A DNA stretch of 36,123 bases from a virus: the IMG/VR virus record IMGVR_UViG_3300030099_001310, positions 1-36,123 of that record; one strand, 5' to 3'. Of this stretch, positions 14,606-21,985 are shown piece by piece; positions within the stretch are counted from its first letter, which is position 1; each line of letters begins with the position of its first letter. Under the pieces are notes generated by a model, which saw only the letters and a list, made by a program, of their open reading frames with translations, had not been told where the DNA came from and searched no databases. Position numbers and translations under genes: made by a program.

Positions 14606-15434
14606 AAAATTATTAGTTTGTACTTTTTCAGGAGGTAGAACCTCGGCTTTTATGGGACAGTTTATAAATAACTATTCTAAATATGATGAATTTGATAAGG
14701 TTTTTATTTTTGCTAATACTGGTAAAGAAAAGCAAGAAACATTAGATTTTATTAATAAATGTGATATAGAGTGGAATTTAAATGTAGTATGGTTAGAGGC
14801 TGATATTATACATCAAAAAGGAGTTGGAACTAATTATAAAATAGTTGATTATAATACTGCATCAAGGAAAGGAGAGCCTTTTGAGGACATGTTAAAAAAG
14901 TATCCTATACCTACTAATTTTGCTAGTAATTGTACTAGAGAATTAAAGTTAGCTCCTATTAACAAATATGTTAAATCTTTAGGTTATTATGAGGTTTATA
15001 CAGCAATGGGTATAAGATATGATGAGAGGCATAGAATTAGTAATGAGGCTAAAAAAAATAATATTATTTATCCATTAATAAATGATGTTCAAATAGATAG
15101 TAAATTTATTCGCTCATGGTGGGATAAACAGCCTTTTGATTTGCAACTAAAAGATTATGAAGGTAATTGTGATTTATGTTTTAAAAAGTCAACTAAAAAG
15201 CGTCTTACTATTATTAAATATAATCCAGAAGTTGCTAATTGGTGGTTAAGAATGGAGAACAAATATGGTACAGATGATTTACCTAGATTTGATTTAAGAA
15301 CTAACATAAGTGTAAAGCAATTAGTAGAAATGTCTAAAAAACCATTTAGAAAAGCGGAGGATTTACATGAGCTAGATAAAAAGCAGTGTAGTCTATTTGA
15401 TATAAGTACTGATTGTTTATGTAAGGCTACTTAA
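14598..15434 (+). CDS. PAPS-reductase-like (PP-loop) protein
   Basis: A phosphoadenosine phosphosulfate reductase/DndC-like family protein of about 278 aa. I chose the ATG at 14598 because it directly precedes NKKLLVCTFSGGRTSA; an upstream in-frame ATG exists at 14583. The PP-loop SGGRTSA (about residues 11-17) binds and activates a nucleotide. NCTRELKLAP near 113 and the CDLCFKKSTKKR pair near 190 are typical cysteine motifs, and more cysteines lie at the C-terminus (KQCSLF, DCLCK). In phages such proteins may serve sulfur assimilation, nucleotide or DNA modification; the substrate is unknown here. No dnd gene partners are visible. It overlaps the preceding gene by 8 nt and RusA starts 1 nt after it. 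Confidence 0.75.
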   Translation: MNKKLLVCTFSGGRTSAFMGQFINNYSKYDEFDKVFIFANTGKEKQETLDFINKCDIEWNLNVVWLEADIIHQKGVGTNYKIVDYNTASRKGEPFEDMLKKYPIPTNFASNCTRELKLAPINKYVKSLGYYEVYTAMGIRYDERHRISNEAKKNNIIYPLINDVQIDSKFIRSWWDKQPFDLQLKDYEGNCDLCFKKSTKKRLTIIKYNPEVANWWLRMENKYGTDDLPRFDLRTNISVKQLVEMSKKPFRKAEDLHELDKKQCSLFDISTDCLCKAT

Positions 15435-15435
15435 T

Positions 15436-15789
15436 ATGACATTTACAATTTATGGTAACTGTCCATCTAAAAGTAACTGCTATAAAGTTATTAGATTAGG
15501 TAATAGATGTGGACTAGGTAAACAAAAGAAACTTGAACAATATGAGCAATCATTTAAAACTCAGATGTTAAATTATAAATATGATCTAGTTGATACTGAA
15601 TTTAAATTTATTATTGATGTCTATTATGATAGTCGTAGACCTGATTTAGATAATAGTTTAAAGGTTGTTCTGGACTGTTTGCAAAAAGTAGGAGCTATTA
15701 AAAATGATAATAAATGTATTGAGATAGTTGCAAAAAAACACTTAGACAAAGAGAATCCTAGAGTAAAATTTAGTATATTACCTAAATAA
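15436..15789 (+). CDS. RusA-type Holliday junction resolvase
   Basis: A 117-aa endonuclease that resolves four-way junctions in recombining or branched phage DNA before packaging. The RusA motif is complete: RRPDLDNSLKVVLD with Asp70, Asp72 and Lys76, then IKNDNKCI with Asp91 and a Lys near 101. These positions equal the catalytic numbering known from E. coli RusA (D70, D72, K76, D91). The length is typical of the family (about 120 aa). It closes the recombination operon and a terminator follows about 30 nt later. Confidence 0.9.
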   Translation: MTFTIYGNCPSKSNCYKVIRLGNRCGLGKQKKLEQYEQSFKTQMLNYKYDLVDTEFKFIIDVYYDSRRPDLDNSLKVVLDCLQKVGAIKNDNKCIEIVAKKHLDKENPRVKFSILPK

Positions 15790-15817
15790 AATATAAGGAG
15801 ATAATCTAGTCATTAGG

Positions 15818-15847
15818 AGGTAAAATTAATTTTTTACCTTTTTTTTT
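15818..15847 (+). terminator. Intrinsic terminator after RusA
   Basis: AGGTAAAA (15818-15825) pairs with TTTTACCT (15832-15839) around a 6-nt loop and runs into nine T. The stem is AT-rich, so efficiency is uncertain. Confidence 0.65.
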
Positions 15848-15858
15848 GTCGAATAGTT

Positions 15859-15886
15859 TTGTATTAAAAAATTATTACTATATTTG
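15859..15886 (+). promoter_or_regulatory. Bacteroidota-type promoter of the replication operon
   Basis: TTG (15859-15861, within GTTTTG) and TATATTTG (15879-15886) are separated by 17 bp, matching TTG-N17-23-TAnnTTTG. The promoter at 24314-24341 has the same TTTTGTATTA start, spacer length and TATATTTGATTTA end. The leader to the ATG at 15918 is A/C-rich (AACGAAACAA, AAACAACAA) and lacks a Shine-Dalgarno sequence. Confidence 0.8.
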
Positions 15887-15917
15887 ATTTAACGAAACAA
15901 TTTAAAAAACAACAATC

Positions 15918-16109
15918 ATGGAAGATTTACAATTAAAAACTTACATTAAAGCAAAGCATAAAAATTATGTTGATATGTGTAAAGAGTCATTAGACAGTTA
16001 TAAAATGACTCCAGAAGATGAAAGTGTTATGAGAAACTTTTATCAAAAAAAAGCATCAGAATATATTACTAAAGCTGAAGCTTTATGGGAGGTAATAGAA
16101 AAATTTTAA
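15918..16109 (+). CDS. Small helical protein, first gene of replication operon
   Basis: A 63-aa charged helical protein with no recognised family. TYIKAKHKNYVDMCKESLDS and MRNFYQKKASEYITKAEALW suggest two amphipathic helices. It is directly behind the strong promoter at 15859-15886 with a 31-nt A-rich leader, so it should be well expressed early. Function unknown. Confidence 0.5.
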   Translation: MEDLQLKTYIKAKHKNYVDMCKESLDSYKMTPEDESVMRNFYQKKASEYITKAEALWEVIEKF

Positions 16110-16123
16110 ACAATTAAAACAAA

Positions 16124-16351
16124 ATGAACTTAAAAACATCTAAAGATTTACAAGAGGTTAATGATACTCTAAGAGATATTAATCTAAGAAAGCAAATGAT
16201 TTTAACTAGAACGCTGGTTAGTGCCATAAATGAGGTAGATGATAATCTATCACATAAAGAGTTAGCTGATAGCATTGCTTTTATTCTCTATGAATATTAC
16301 GGAAAAGAGAATTATAATGATTTTATTGAGCTTTTAAAAAATAAGCTTTAA
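16124..16351 (+). CDS. Hypothetical small helical protein
   Basis: A 75-aa protein of unknown function. It reads as helices throughout (DLQEVNDTLRDINLRKQMIL, HKELADSIAFILYEYYGKEN). It begins 14 nt after the previous gene and its stop shares one base with the next ATG (TAATG). The coupling suggests a small regulatory or scaffold set ahead of the initiator genes. Confidence 0.5.
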   Translation: MNLKTSKDLQEVNDTLRDINLRKQMILTRTLVSAINEVDDNLSHKELADSIAFILYEYYGKENYNDFIELLKNKL

Positions 16352-16521
16352 TGAATCAGGAGAAAAAAAAGCAATTTGATATTGCTTATATTAAAGAGCA
16401 AATTAGATTTTGTAAAATGGGAATAGATGAAGGTAATTGGGATGGATATAAACAAAATTTAGAGTACCGAAAAGAAAGATTAAACAGATTAAACAAACAA
16501 TTAAAAAACTTATTAACATGA
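16351..16521 (+). CDS. Small 56-aa coiled-coil protein
   Basis: A 56-codon frame beginning MNQEKKKQFDIAYIKEQI. It is coupled to both neighbours: TAATG with the previous gene and ATGA with the next. The second half is a basic coiled coil (EYRKERLNRLNKQLKNLL). No family is recognised. The perfect stop/start overlaps on both sides are the main evidence that it is a real gene. Confidence 0.55.
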   Translation: MNQEKKKQFDIAYIKEQIRFCKMGIDEGNWDGYKQNLEYRKERLNRLNKQLKNLLT

Positions 16522-16718
16522 AAGAGTTAAATGATTTAGAAAATAAATTTTTCATTTTTATTAGTTCCTTAACTAATTTTGAAAGCCAGTTAAAAGAATC
16601 AGAATATAAAGAGCCTGATGTTCAACTTTTAGCTTTTCAAACAATAAACAAACTAAAAGATTTAAATATTAACATTACTAACGAAATAAAAAGAGCATAC
16701 CTTTTAAAAAACCTTTAA
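16518..16718 (+). CDS. Hypothetical small helical protein
   Basis: A 66-aa protein with an acidic first half (MKELNDLENKFFIFISSLTN) and a basic end (IKRAYLLKNL). Unknown family. It starts in an ATGA overlap and the DnaA-like gene follows 3 nt later. Its place directly before the initiator genes suggests a link to replication, but no motif supports a specific role. Confidence 0.45.
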   Translation: MKELNDLENKFFIFISSLTNFESQLKESEYKEPDVQLLAFQTINKLKDLNINITNEIKRAYLLKNL

Positions 16719-16721
16719 CTA

Positions 16722-17183
16722 ATGATTTACTCCGATAACGACCTTTATAAAGCCTTTACTCTATTTGAGCAAGGCTTTTCTTATTTTGATGTTACAAACT
16801 ACTTTAAAAAAAATAATTTAAGCCTTTTTGATAAACAAAAAATAGAATTAATAATTGACGCTATTTTATCTCATTATCAAATAACAGAAAAAGAATTTAT
16901 ATCCAGAAGCAGACGTAGGCATTTAGTAACTGCTAGAGGTATATTTTACTATTTAAGCAGAAATCTAACTAAAAACAGTACAGTATTAATTGGTAGAAGG
17001 GTTAATCGTGACCATGCAACCGTATTAAATGGTTATAAGGTCATAGAGGGTTATCTTCAGTTTAATATCGATGGTATGAAGAAAGATATTGAAAATGTAA
17101 CTAAGATTTTTAATGCTTATATTGATGCTAAGAATAAACAGAAAAATCAGTTAATTAAACAGGTATGCACAGAGAAGAGTTAG
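16722..17183 (+). CDS. DnaA domain IV-like DNA-binding protein
   Basis: A 153-aa protein that resembles only the DNA-binding domain IV of the bacterial initiator DnaA. Residues 40-110 contain ITEKEFISRSRRRHLVTARGIFYYLSR, corresponding to the basic helix and AR-x-I-x-x-YL of DnaA, and then RRVNRDHATVLNGYKVI with Asn95-Arg96-Asp97-His98-Ala-Thr-Val at 95-101, the counterpart of the GGRDHTTV signature that contacts the DnaA box. There is no ATPase domain, so it cannot hydrolyse ATP like DnaA. It probably binds the phage origin or host DnaA boxes. A degenerate paralogue follows with a 19-nt overlap and then the initiator gene carrying iterons. Confidence 0.75.
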   Translation: MIYSDNDLYKAFTLFEQGFSYFDVTNYFKKNNLSLFDKQKIELIIDAILSHYQITEKEFISRSRRRHLVTARGIFYYLSRNLTKNSTVLIGRRVNRDHATVLNGYKVIEGYLQFNIDGMKKDIENVTKIFNAYIDAKNKQKNQLIKQVCTEKS

Positions 17184-17467
17184 ATTTTTTAAAACTCGTA
17201 ATTATGAGTTATTTTGATTTAGATTCAAAAGATTTTTTTTTTAAATCAAGATTAAATAATATTGTATACGCTAGAAGAATATTTTTTTATCTTGCTGAGG
17301 TTCATCTAGAAAAAAAACAAATTACAATTTCTAAATATTTAAAATGTAAAGCTAGTTCTGTTAGCTTTGGTAAGAATCATATTCAAAAATTATTAAACTC
17401 AGAGGATAAAGAATTAATAAATGATTTAAGGGAAATAAAAAAACTATTAAGTAATAATGTCAAATAA
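17165..17467 (+). CDS. Second, divergent DnaA domain IV-like protein
   Basis: A 100-aa protein that repeats the layout of its upstream neighbour: FDLDSKDFFFKSRLNNIVYARRIFFYLAE corresponds to the ITEKEFISRSRRRHLVTARGIFYYLSR segment, followed by an ISKYLKCKASSVSFGKNHIQKLL stretch in place of the RDHATV helix. The signature Asp-His is lost, so it probably recognises a different sequence or has become a partner subunit. It overlaps the genes before and after by 19 and 11 nt. The pair looks like a local duplication. Confidence 0.6.
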   Translation: MHREELDFLKLVIMSYFDLDSKDFFFKSRLNNIVYARRIFFYLAEVHLEKKQITISKYLKCKASSVSFGKNHIQKLLNSEDKELINDLREIKKLLSNNVK

Positions 17468-18215
17468 AAAGGATAGCTACTGGTTCAGACATGATAGTTC
17501 TGCTGGTAGAGGATTAAAACTAAGAAAAATACAATATTTATACGGTCATTGGGGAAAAGGGATATATTGGGATGTAGTTGAGATATTAAGGGATTCAGCA
17601 AGTTATAGCCATAGTGCTGATGAGTTTGATTTGAAAATGTTAGCAGATTTAATTGGTTGTAAAGATTCTGATAAGTTTTTAGAATGGTATCAGGATTGTG
17701 TAAAATTCAACTTACTTGCTGAGGATAAAAAAAGATTTTTTTCACCTGCTTTGAGCAGAGTTATGGGAGTCTGGGATAGTAAAAAAGAAAATGGTAAAAA
17801 AGGAGGCAGACCTAAGAAAGAAAAAACCGAAACAAAACCTAAATTAAACCTAAACGAAACCGAAATAAAACCTAAATTAAACCGAAATAAAACCGAATCA
17901 AAAGCTAATCGAAACCATAAGATAATAGAACATAACAGAATAGAATATAATAATATAGATAATAAGATAGAAAAGATATTAAAAAGGTTTTCTGAAACTG
18001 ATTACAAACAGAATGAAAGAATTTATAAAACAAATAAAGATGAATTAATTAAACATCTAGAAAGATTTTTAGAAATTAAAAAAGATTCTGAAGAATTTAG
18101 AAACAAACAATACGGGAATATTATATCTTGGTTTTGGAATTGGTGTAATTCAACATCCAAACCAAAAGAAACAAACAACAACACAGCAGCTCCATGGATA
18201 GAAGGGAGCAAATAA
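17457..18215 (+). CDS. Replication initiator, DUF4373-type, with origin repeats in the gene
   Basis: A 252-aa protein. Residues 5-100 match the DUF4373 (Lin1244/Lin1753-type) N-terminal domain: YWFRHDSSAGRGLKLRKIQYLYGHWGKGIYWDVVEILRDS. Such proteins are phage replication initiators or helicase-loader organisers with a winged-helix DNA-binding domain. A KKGGRPKKEK AT-hook-like basic patch lies near 118. Residues about 123-155 are low complexity (KPKLNLNETEI, KPKLNRNKTES), encoded by the 11-bp DNA repeats. The C-terminal domain (about 175-252) includes YGNIISWFWNWC. The arrangement resembles lambda O, where the initiator gene contains the origin it binds. The helicase gene starts at the next base. 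Confidence 0.75.
   Translation: MSNKKDSYWFRHDSSAGRGLKLRKIQYLYGHWGKGIYWDVVEILRDSASYSHSADEFDLKMLADLIGCKDSDKFLEWYQDCVKFNLLAEDKKRFFSPALSRVMGVWDSKKENGKKGGRPKKEKTETKPKLNLNETEIKPKLNRNKTESKANRNHKIIEHNRIEYNNIDNKIEKILKRFSETDYKQNERIYKTNKDELIKHLERFLEIKKDSEEFRNKQYGNIISWFWNWCNSTSKPKETNNNTAAPWIEGSK
17824..17922 (+). repeat. Nine tandem 11-bp iterons, probable replication origin
   Basis: Nine head-to-tail 11-bp units start at 17824, 17835, 17846, 17857, 17868, 17879, 17890, 17901 and 17912. The first seven begin AAACC; the consensus is AAACC(G/T)AAA(T/C)N. The last two are degenerate (AAAGCTAATCG, AAACCATAAGA). A 27-bp block at 17824-17850 recurs at 17857-17883 with one mismatch. The period is about one helical turn, so binding sites would lie on one face of the DNA. 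Because 11 is not a multiple of 3, the codons repeat only every 33 bp, so protein repeats alone do not force an 11-bp period. Confidence 0.8.
17917..17990. other. AT-rich segment next to iterons, candidate DNA-unwinding element
   Basis: Directly after the iterons come about 70 bases almost without C and with few G, rich in ATAA, ATAG and TATAATAATATAG words. An AT-rich region flanking an iteron array is the normal layout of iteron origins. The gene is coding here, so the composition also reflects the low-complexity linker of the initiator protein. Confidence 0.55.
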
Positions 18216-19196
18216 ATGGAAAATTATTATTCAAAACCTTTTCACGAGCTAGAAGGCTTAGATGAAATTAGATTAGGCAAAGTTGATACAGGCTTAGGCA
18301 TAGGTGTAGATGCTTTTGATAATCATATCAAATGGAAGCAAGGACAGTTTAACATGGTAAATGGGCATGATAATGTTGGTAAAACAGATGTGCTACTGTG
18401 GTACTTTGTATGCATGAGCAAATTGCATGGCAAAAAACATCTTATCTACTCTTCTGAGAATACTGTTAGATCACAAGTATTTAAAATATTTAACTTTTGG
18501 ACTGGTAAAAGATTAGACAAAGATTATCTAGTAGATGATAAAGGTTTCCAACATACCCTAAATGAGATTAGTGATTACTTTGAGTTTATACCAAACAATA
18601 AACGTTATACGGCTTATGATATTTTAGATTTAGCAAGTAAAAAACATCATGATGGGCTTTTAGTTGATCCTTTTAACTCGTTAATGGTAGAAACATCTAA
18701 CAAACATCAAGAAGATTATGATATTTGTGCTAATCTTAGAATCTTTGGAGAGCAAAACAATACAAGTGTTTTTGTAAATGCTCATTTAGTTACTCAAGCA
18801 GCTAGAAACAGATACCCAAAAGACCACATCTACGAGGGGCATTTATCAGCACCTGAAAAAGCCGATACAGAAGGAGGTCAAAAATTTGCAAATAGAGCCG
18901 ATGATTTTTGGACTATTCACAGAATGACGCAACATAGTGAAAGATGGAACATAGGAGAGTTACATGTTAGGAAAGTTAAAGAAACTATTACAGGAGGTTG
19001 CGTTACTCCTAGAGATAAACCAATTGAATTAAGATGGGTAAATCATTGTGCTTATTTAATCGATAATCAAAACCCACTAGAAAAAACTTATGATAAAAAG
19101 CCTGAGCAGTTAGATATGCTTGAAAAAACAAACCAACATAAAAACATGTCTAGAATGAGCTTTGGAGTTGAAGAAGGAGATGATTTACCATTTTAA
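18216..19196 (+). CDS. DnaB-type replicative helicase (RecA-fold, SF4) with SSB-like tail
   Basis: A 326-aa ATPase corresponding to the C-terminal motor domain of DnaB/gp4 helicases, without a primase or DnaB N-terminal domain. Walker A is GHDNVGKT (50-57), the catalytic Glu is in YSSEN (Glu81), Walker B is LLVDPFN (Asp151), and FVNAHLVTQ (186-194) matches motif H3. It would unwind the phage origin. The last residues, EGDDLPF, match a bacterial SSB tip and the tail of the small SSB-like protein ending at 14174. This is not a normal helicase ending. It lies one base after the initiator gene, so loading is likely by that protein. Confidence 0.8.
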   Translation: MENYYSKPFHELEGLDEIRLGKVDTGLGIGVDAFDNHIKWKQGQFNMVNGHDNVGKTDVLLWYFVCMSKLHGKKHLIYSSENTVRSQVFKIFNFWTGKRLDKDYLVDDKGFQHTLNEISDYFEFIPNNKRYTAYDILDLASKKHHDGLLVDPFNSLMVETSNKHQEDYDICANLRIFGEQNNTSVFVNAHLVTQAARNRYPKDHIYEGHLSAPEKADTEGGQKFANRADDFWTIHRMTQHSERWNIGELHVRKVKETITGGCVTPRDKPIELRWVNHCAYLIDNQNPLEKTYDKKPEQLDMLEKTNQHKNMSRMSFGVEEGDDLPF

Positions 19197-19207
19197 AACT
19201 ATAAACT

Positions 19208-19564
19208 ATGTTAAGTAACAAACCAGAAATCCATTTATTACCTATTTACGTGATGTTTAAGGACACCAAAAACATTTTTAATGGTAGAGTATACCTTGAG
19301 GTAAAACAATCGCTAGAAACGGCTGATATTGCGTTAAGAAGATTATTTGCAAATTTTGAAGAAAAAAATATGTGCGATAATCCACTAGCAACATTAACAG
19401 AATCGGCTATTTATTCAGTTGCAGAACTTGAATTTTATAATGATGCTGTTTATGATGAGGGCATTACACTAAAGGAAGAAATAAAAAGATTAAAAGAAGA
19501 AAATAGAAACCTTAGAGAAGTAAATTATAAATTAACTTTAGAGAATCAATCTTTAAAGTTTTAA
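19208..19564 (+). CDS. Hypothetical protein with C-terminal leucine zipper
   Basis: A 118-aa protein. The first 80 residues look globular (IHLLPIYVMFKDTKNIFNGR, TADIALRRLFANFEEK), and the last 35 residues form a clear leucine zipper (LKEEIKRLKEENRNLREVNY). It probably dimerises. Family not recognised. It lies just downstream of the helicase in the same operon and before a short A-rich gap with a candidate promoter. Confidence 0.5.
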   Translation: MLSNKPEIHLLPIYVMFKDTKNIFNGRVYLEVKQSLETADIALRRLFANFEEKNMCDNPLATLTESAIYSVAELEFYNDAVYDEGITLKEEIKRLKEENRNLREVNYKLTLENQSLKF

Positions 19565-19581
19565 TATTAAGTTTTTATTAT

Positions 19582-19589
19582 TATTATTG
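19582..19589 (+). promoter_or_regulatory. Candidate promoter element TATTATTG
   Basis: TATTATTG differs from TAnnTTTG at one position. The following leader (ACTAAACAAACAATT) has the same A/C-rich character as those at 15887-15917 and 24342-24365, with the ATG at 19613. No TTG -33 box is clear, so this is a weak call. Confidence 0.35.
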
Positions 19590-19612
19590 CATTAACTAAA
19601 CAAACAATTATT

Positions 19613-19816
19613 ATGAATCAAAAGAAAAGACTGCTTAATTATCTGGAGCAAGGTAAAAAAATCAATCCTTTAAAAGCATGGCAAGAGCTAGGAATTTATA
19701 GACTAGCATCAAGAGTTTGCGACCTAAGAAAAGAGGGTACAGAAATTAAAGATGAATGGTTAGATGTACCTAACAGATATGGTGAATTTGTAAAAGTTAA
19801 ACAATATTATTTATAA
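19613..19816 (+). CDS. Small helix-turn-helix protein
   Basis: A 67-aa protein with the pattern of short winged-helix phage proteins: KRLLNYLEQGKKINPLKAWQELGIYRLASRVCDLRKEGTEI, where the second helix pair forms the recognition unit, ending in a short beta hairpin (FVKVKQYYL). Proteins of this type are frequent in phage early regions and are annotated as helix-turn-helix domain proteins. It may control early or replication genes. It has its own leader and lies 3 nt before the large helicase-methyltransferase. Confidence 0.65.
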   Translation: MNQKKRLLNYLEQGKKINPLKAWQELGIYRLASRVCDLRKEGTEIKDEWLDVPNRYGEFVKVKQYYL

Positions 19817-19819
19817 GCT

Positions 19820-21985
19820 ATGGATTATCAAGAGTTCTTAAAAACAAAAGAAAAAAGCCATATATCAAGCGGATTTGATATAGACGAAAAACAACTAAAT
19901 AAAAACCTATTTGACTTTCAAAAATATACTGTAAAAATAGCACTTAAAAAAGGTAGATTTGCTGTATTTGCTGATTGCGGTTTAGGTAAAACATTAATGC
20001 AATTAAGTTGGGCTGAAGAAGTATTTAATTACACAAATAAAAAAGTTTTATTACTAGCTCCATTAGCAGTAGTTGAACAAACTAAAAGAGAAGCTAAAAA
20101 GTTTAATATTAACTTAGATAGCTTTGATATTACAAACTATGAACAGCTTAAAAATACTGATACATCTATTTATTCAGGTGTAGTATTAGATGAATCTAGT
20201 ATCTTAAAAGGGAGAGATGGTAAGCTATCAAGGTTTATTATTGATACCTTTAAAATGACTCCTTATAAGTTAGCTTGTACTGCTACACCTTCACCTAATG
20301 ACCACATGGAACTAGGGCAGCATGTAGAGTTTTTAGGATTTGATACGTATGACAATATGAAATCTATGTTTTTTGTTCAAGACCAAAAAATTAAAAGTAA
20401 TGATAAGTGGAGATTAAGAAAACATGCAAAAGATGACTTCTGGAAATATACTTGTACTTGGAGTATTTCAATAGATAATCCTAAAACATTAGGCTTTAAT
20501 CATGATGGTTATGATTTACCTGAGATAGAATATATCGAACATTTAATACCAGTAGAAAATAATACAAATAATCTTTTTGGTGATATTGCTGTTTCGGCAA
20601 CTGATTTACACAAAGATCTAAAAAGAAGTTTAAATAAAAGAATAGCTAAAACTAGTGATATTGTTAATGAAAATCCTAATGAACAGTTTATAATTTGGAC
20701 ATTAAAAAATGATGAAGCTAAAGAATTAAATAAGTTATTAGTTGATAGTATTAATGTTCAAGGATCTGATAAGCCAGAAGTAAAAGCTAATAATTTAAAT
20801 GGATTTGCTAGAAAAGAATTTAAAAGATTAATAACTAAAACATCAATAGCATCATTTGGTATGAATTACCAACAATGCCATAACATGATATTTACAAGTT
20901 ATGATTTTAAGTTTGAGCAATTTTATCAAGCTGTTAGGAGATGTTATAGATTTGGACAAAAGCAAAAAGTAAAAGTTCATTTATTAGTACCTGAATCACA
21001 AAAGAATGTGAGAAAGTCAATATTAGAAAAAGAAAAAAAACATAAAGAAAAACAAAAAGAAATGGCAAAATACTCAAGCAATTCAAATTACAAATCTGAA
21101 GTAGAAATAATAACCGTTAAAGAAAAAGAGGTTAAAGAGAAAAACTATTGGCTTATAAATGGTGATTGTAATGAAGAAATAAAAAAAATTAAAAGTAATA
21201 GTGTAGATTATTCATTTTTTTCACCTCCATTTAAAGACTTATACACTTACTCTGATGACCCTAGAGATTTATCAAATGTAACTAGTGACAATGAGTTTTA
21301 TAATCATTTTAGATATTTAGTTCCTGAGTTGTTTAGAGTTTTAAAAAATGGAAGGTTATTATCTATGCATATTCAACAGGGAACTACATCAATTGGTAAA
21401 GATGGTTTTTTATCAATAGTAGATTTTAGAGGAGAGTTAATTAGATTATTTCAAGAAAGTGGTTTTATATTTCATGCTGAAAAAATGATAAGAAAGAATC
21501 CACAACTAGCAGCAGTTAGAACTAAAAATGTACAATTAATGCATGGACAAACTAAAAGAGATAGTTCAATTAATAGACCTGGACTAGCTGATTATGTTAT
21601 AACATTTAGAAAGCCTGGAGATAATGAAGTTAAAATAAAAAATGATATTGATTTTGATTTATGGTGTAAACTAGCAGAGCCAGTATGGATGGATATTAAT
21701 GAGTCTGATGTTATTTCTAATTTTAGAAAAGCAAAAGCTAATAAAGATGAAAAACACATGACTCCTACTCAGTTAAGTGTTATTAGAAACTGTTATTTGT
21801 TATGGTCTAATGTGGGCGATGTTTGTTTTAGTCCTTTTGGTGGGGTTGGTTCTGAAGGATGCCAAGCTTTAAAAATGGATAGAAAAAGCATAAATATAGA
21901 ATTGAAAAACAGTTATTTTAATATGAATGTACATAATCATAAAGCTTTTGATTTAGAAAAAAACTCAGTTTTAACGTTATTCTAA
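19820..21985 (+). CDS. Fused SF2 (SNF2-like) helicase and DNA methyltransferase
   Basis: A 721-aa two-part protein. Residues 30-400 are an SF2 ATPase: Walker A ADCGLGKT (51-58), DESS box (Asp124-Glu125) in place of DEAH, TAT (154-156), and motif VI RRCYRFGQKQKVKVH near 372. A charged linker (about 400-440) follows. Residues about 440-721 are an amino-methyltransferase with a SPPF catalytic motif near 466 and the cofactor loop FSPFGGVGSEG near 670. Motif IV before motif I means beta-class order. SPPF is closer to N4-cytosine than to N6-adenine enzymes, but the base is not certain. No nuclease motif is visible, so this is not a full restriction enzyme. It may self-methylate phage DNA while translocating. 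Confidence 0.8.
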   Translation: MDYQEFLKTKEKSHISSGFDIDEKQLNKNLFDFQKYTVKIALKKGRFAVFADCGLGKTLMQLSWAEEVFNYTNKKVLLLAPLAVVEQTKREAKKFNINLDSFDITNYEQLKNTDTSIYSGVVLDESSILKGRDGKLSRFIIDTFKMTPYKLACTATPSPNDHMELGQHVEFLGFDTYDNMKSMFFVQDQKIKSNDKWRLRKHAKDDFWKYTCTWSISIDNPKTLGFNHDGYDLPEIEYIEHLIPVENNTNNLFGDIAVSATDLHKDLKRSLNKRIAKTSDIVNENPNEQFIIWTLKNDEAKELNKLLVDSINVQGSDKPEVKANNLNGFARKEFKRLITKTSIASFGMNYQQCHNMIFTSYDFKFEQFYQAVRRCYRFGQKQKVKVHLLVPESQKNVRKSILEKEKKHKEKQKEMAKYSSNSNYKSEVEIITVKEKEVKEKNYWLINGDCNEEIKKIKSNSVDYSFFSPPFKDLYTYSDDPRDLSNVTSDNEFYNHFRYLVPELFRVLKNGRLLSMHIQQGTTSIGKDGFLSIVDFRGELIRLFQESGFIFHAEKMIRKNPQLAAVRTKNVQLMHGQTKRDSSINRPGLADYVITFRKPGDNEVKIKNDIDFDLWCKLAEPVWMDINESDVISNFRKAKANKDEKHMTPTQLSVIRNCYLLWSNVGDVCFSPFGGVGSEGCQALKMDRKSINIELKNSYFNMNVHNHKAFDLEKNSVLTLF

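Noticed and set aside
17824-17922. CRISPR-like array
   Set aside because: Units are 11 bp with no spacers and lie inside a gene; it fits iterons, not CRISPR.
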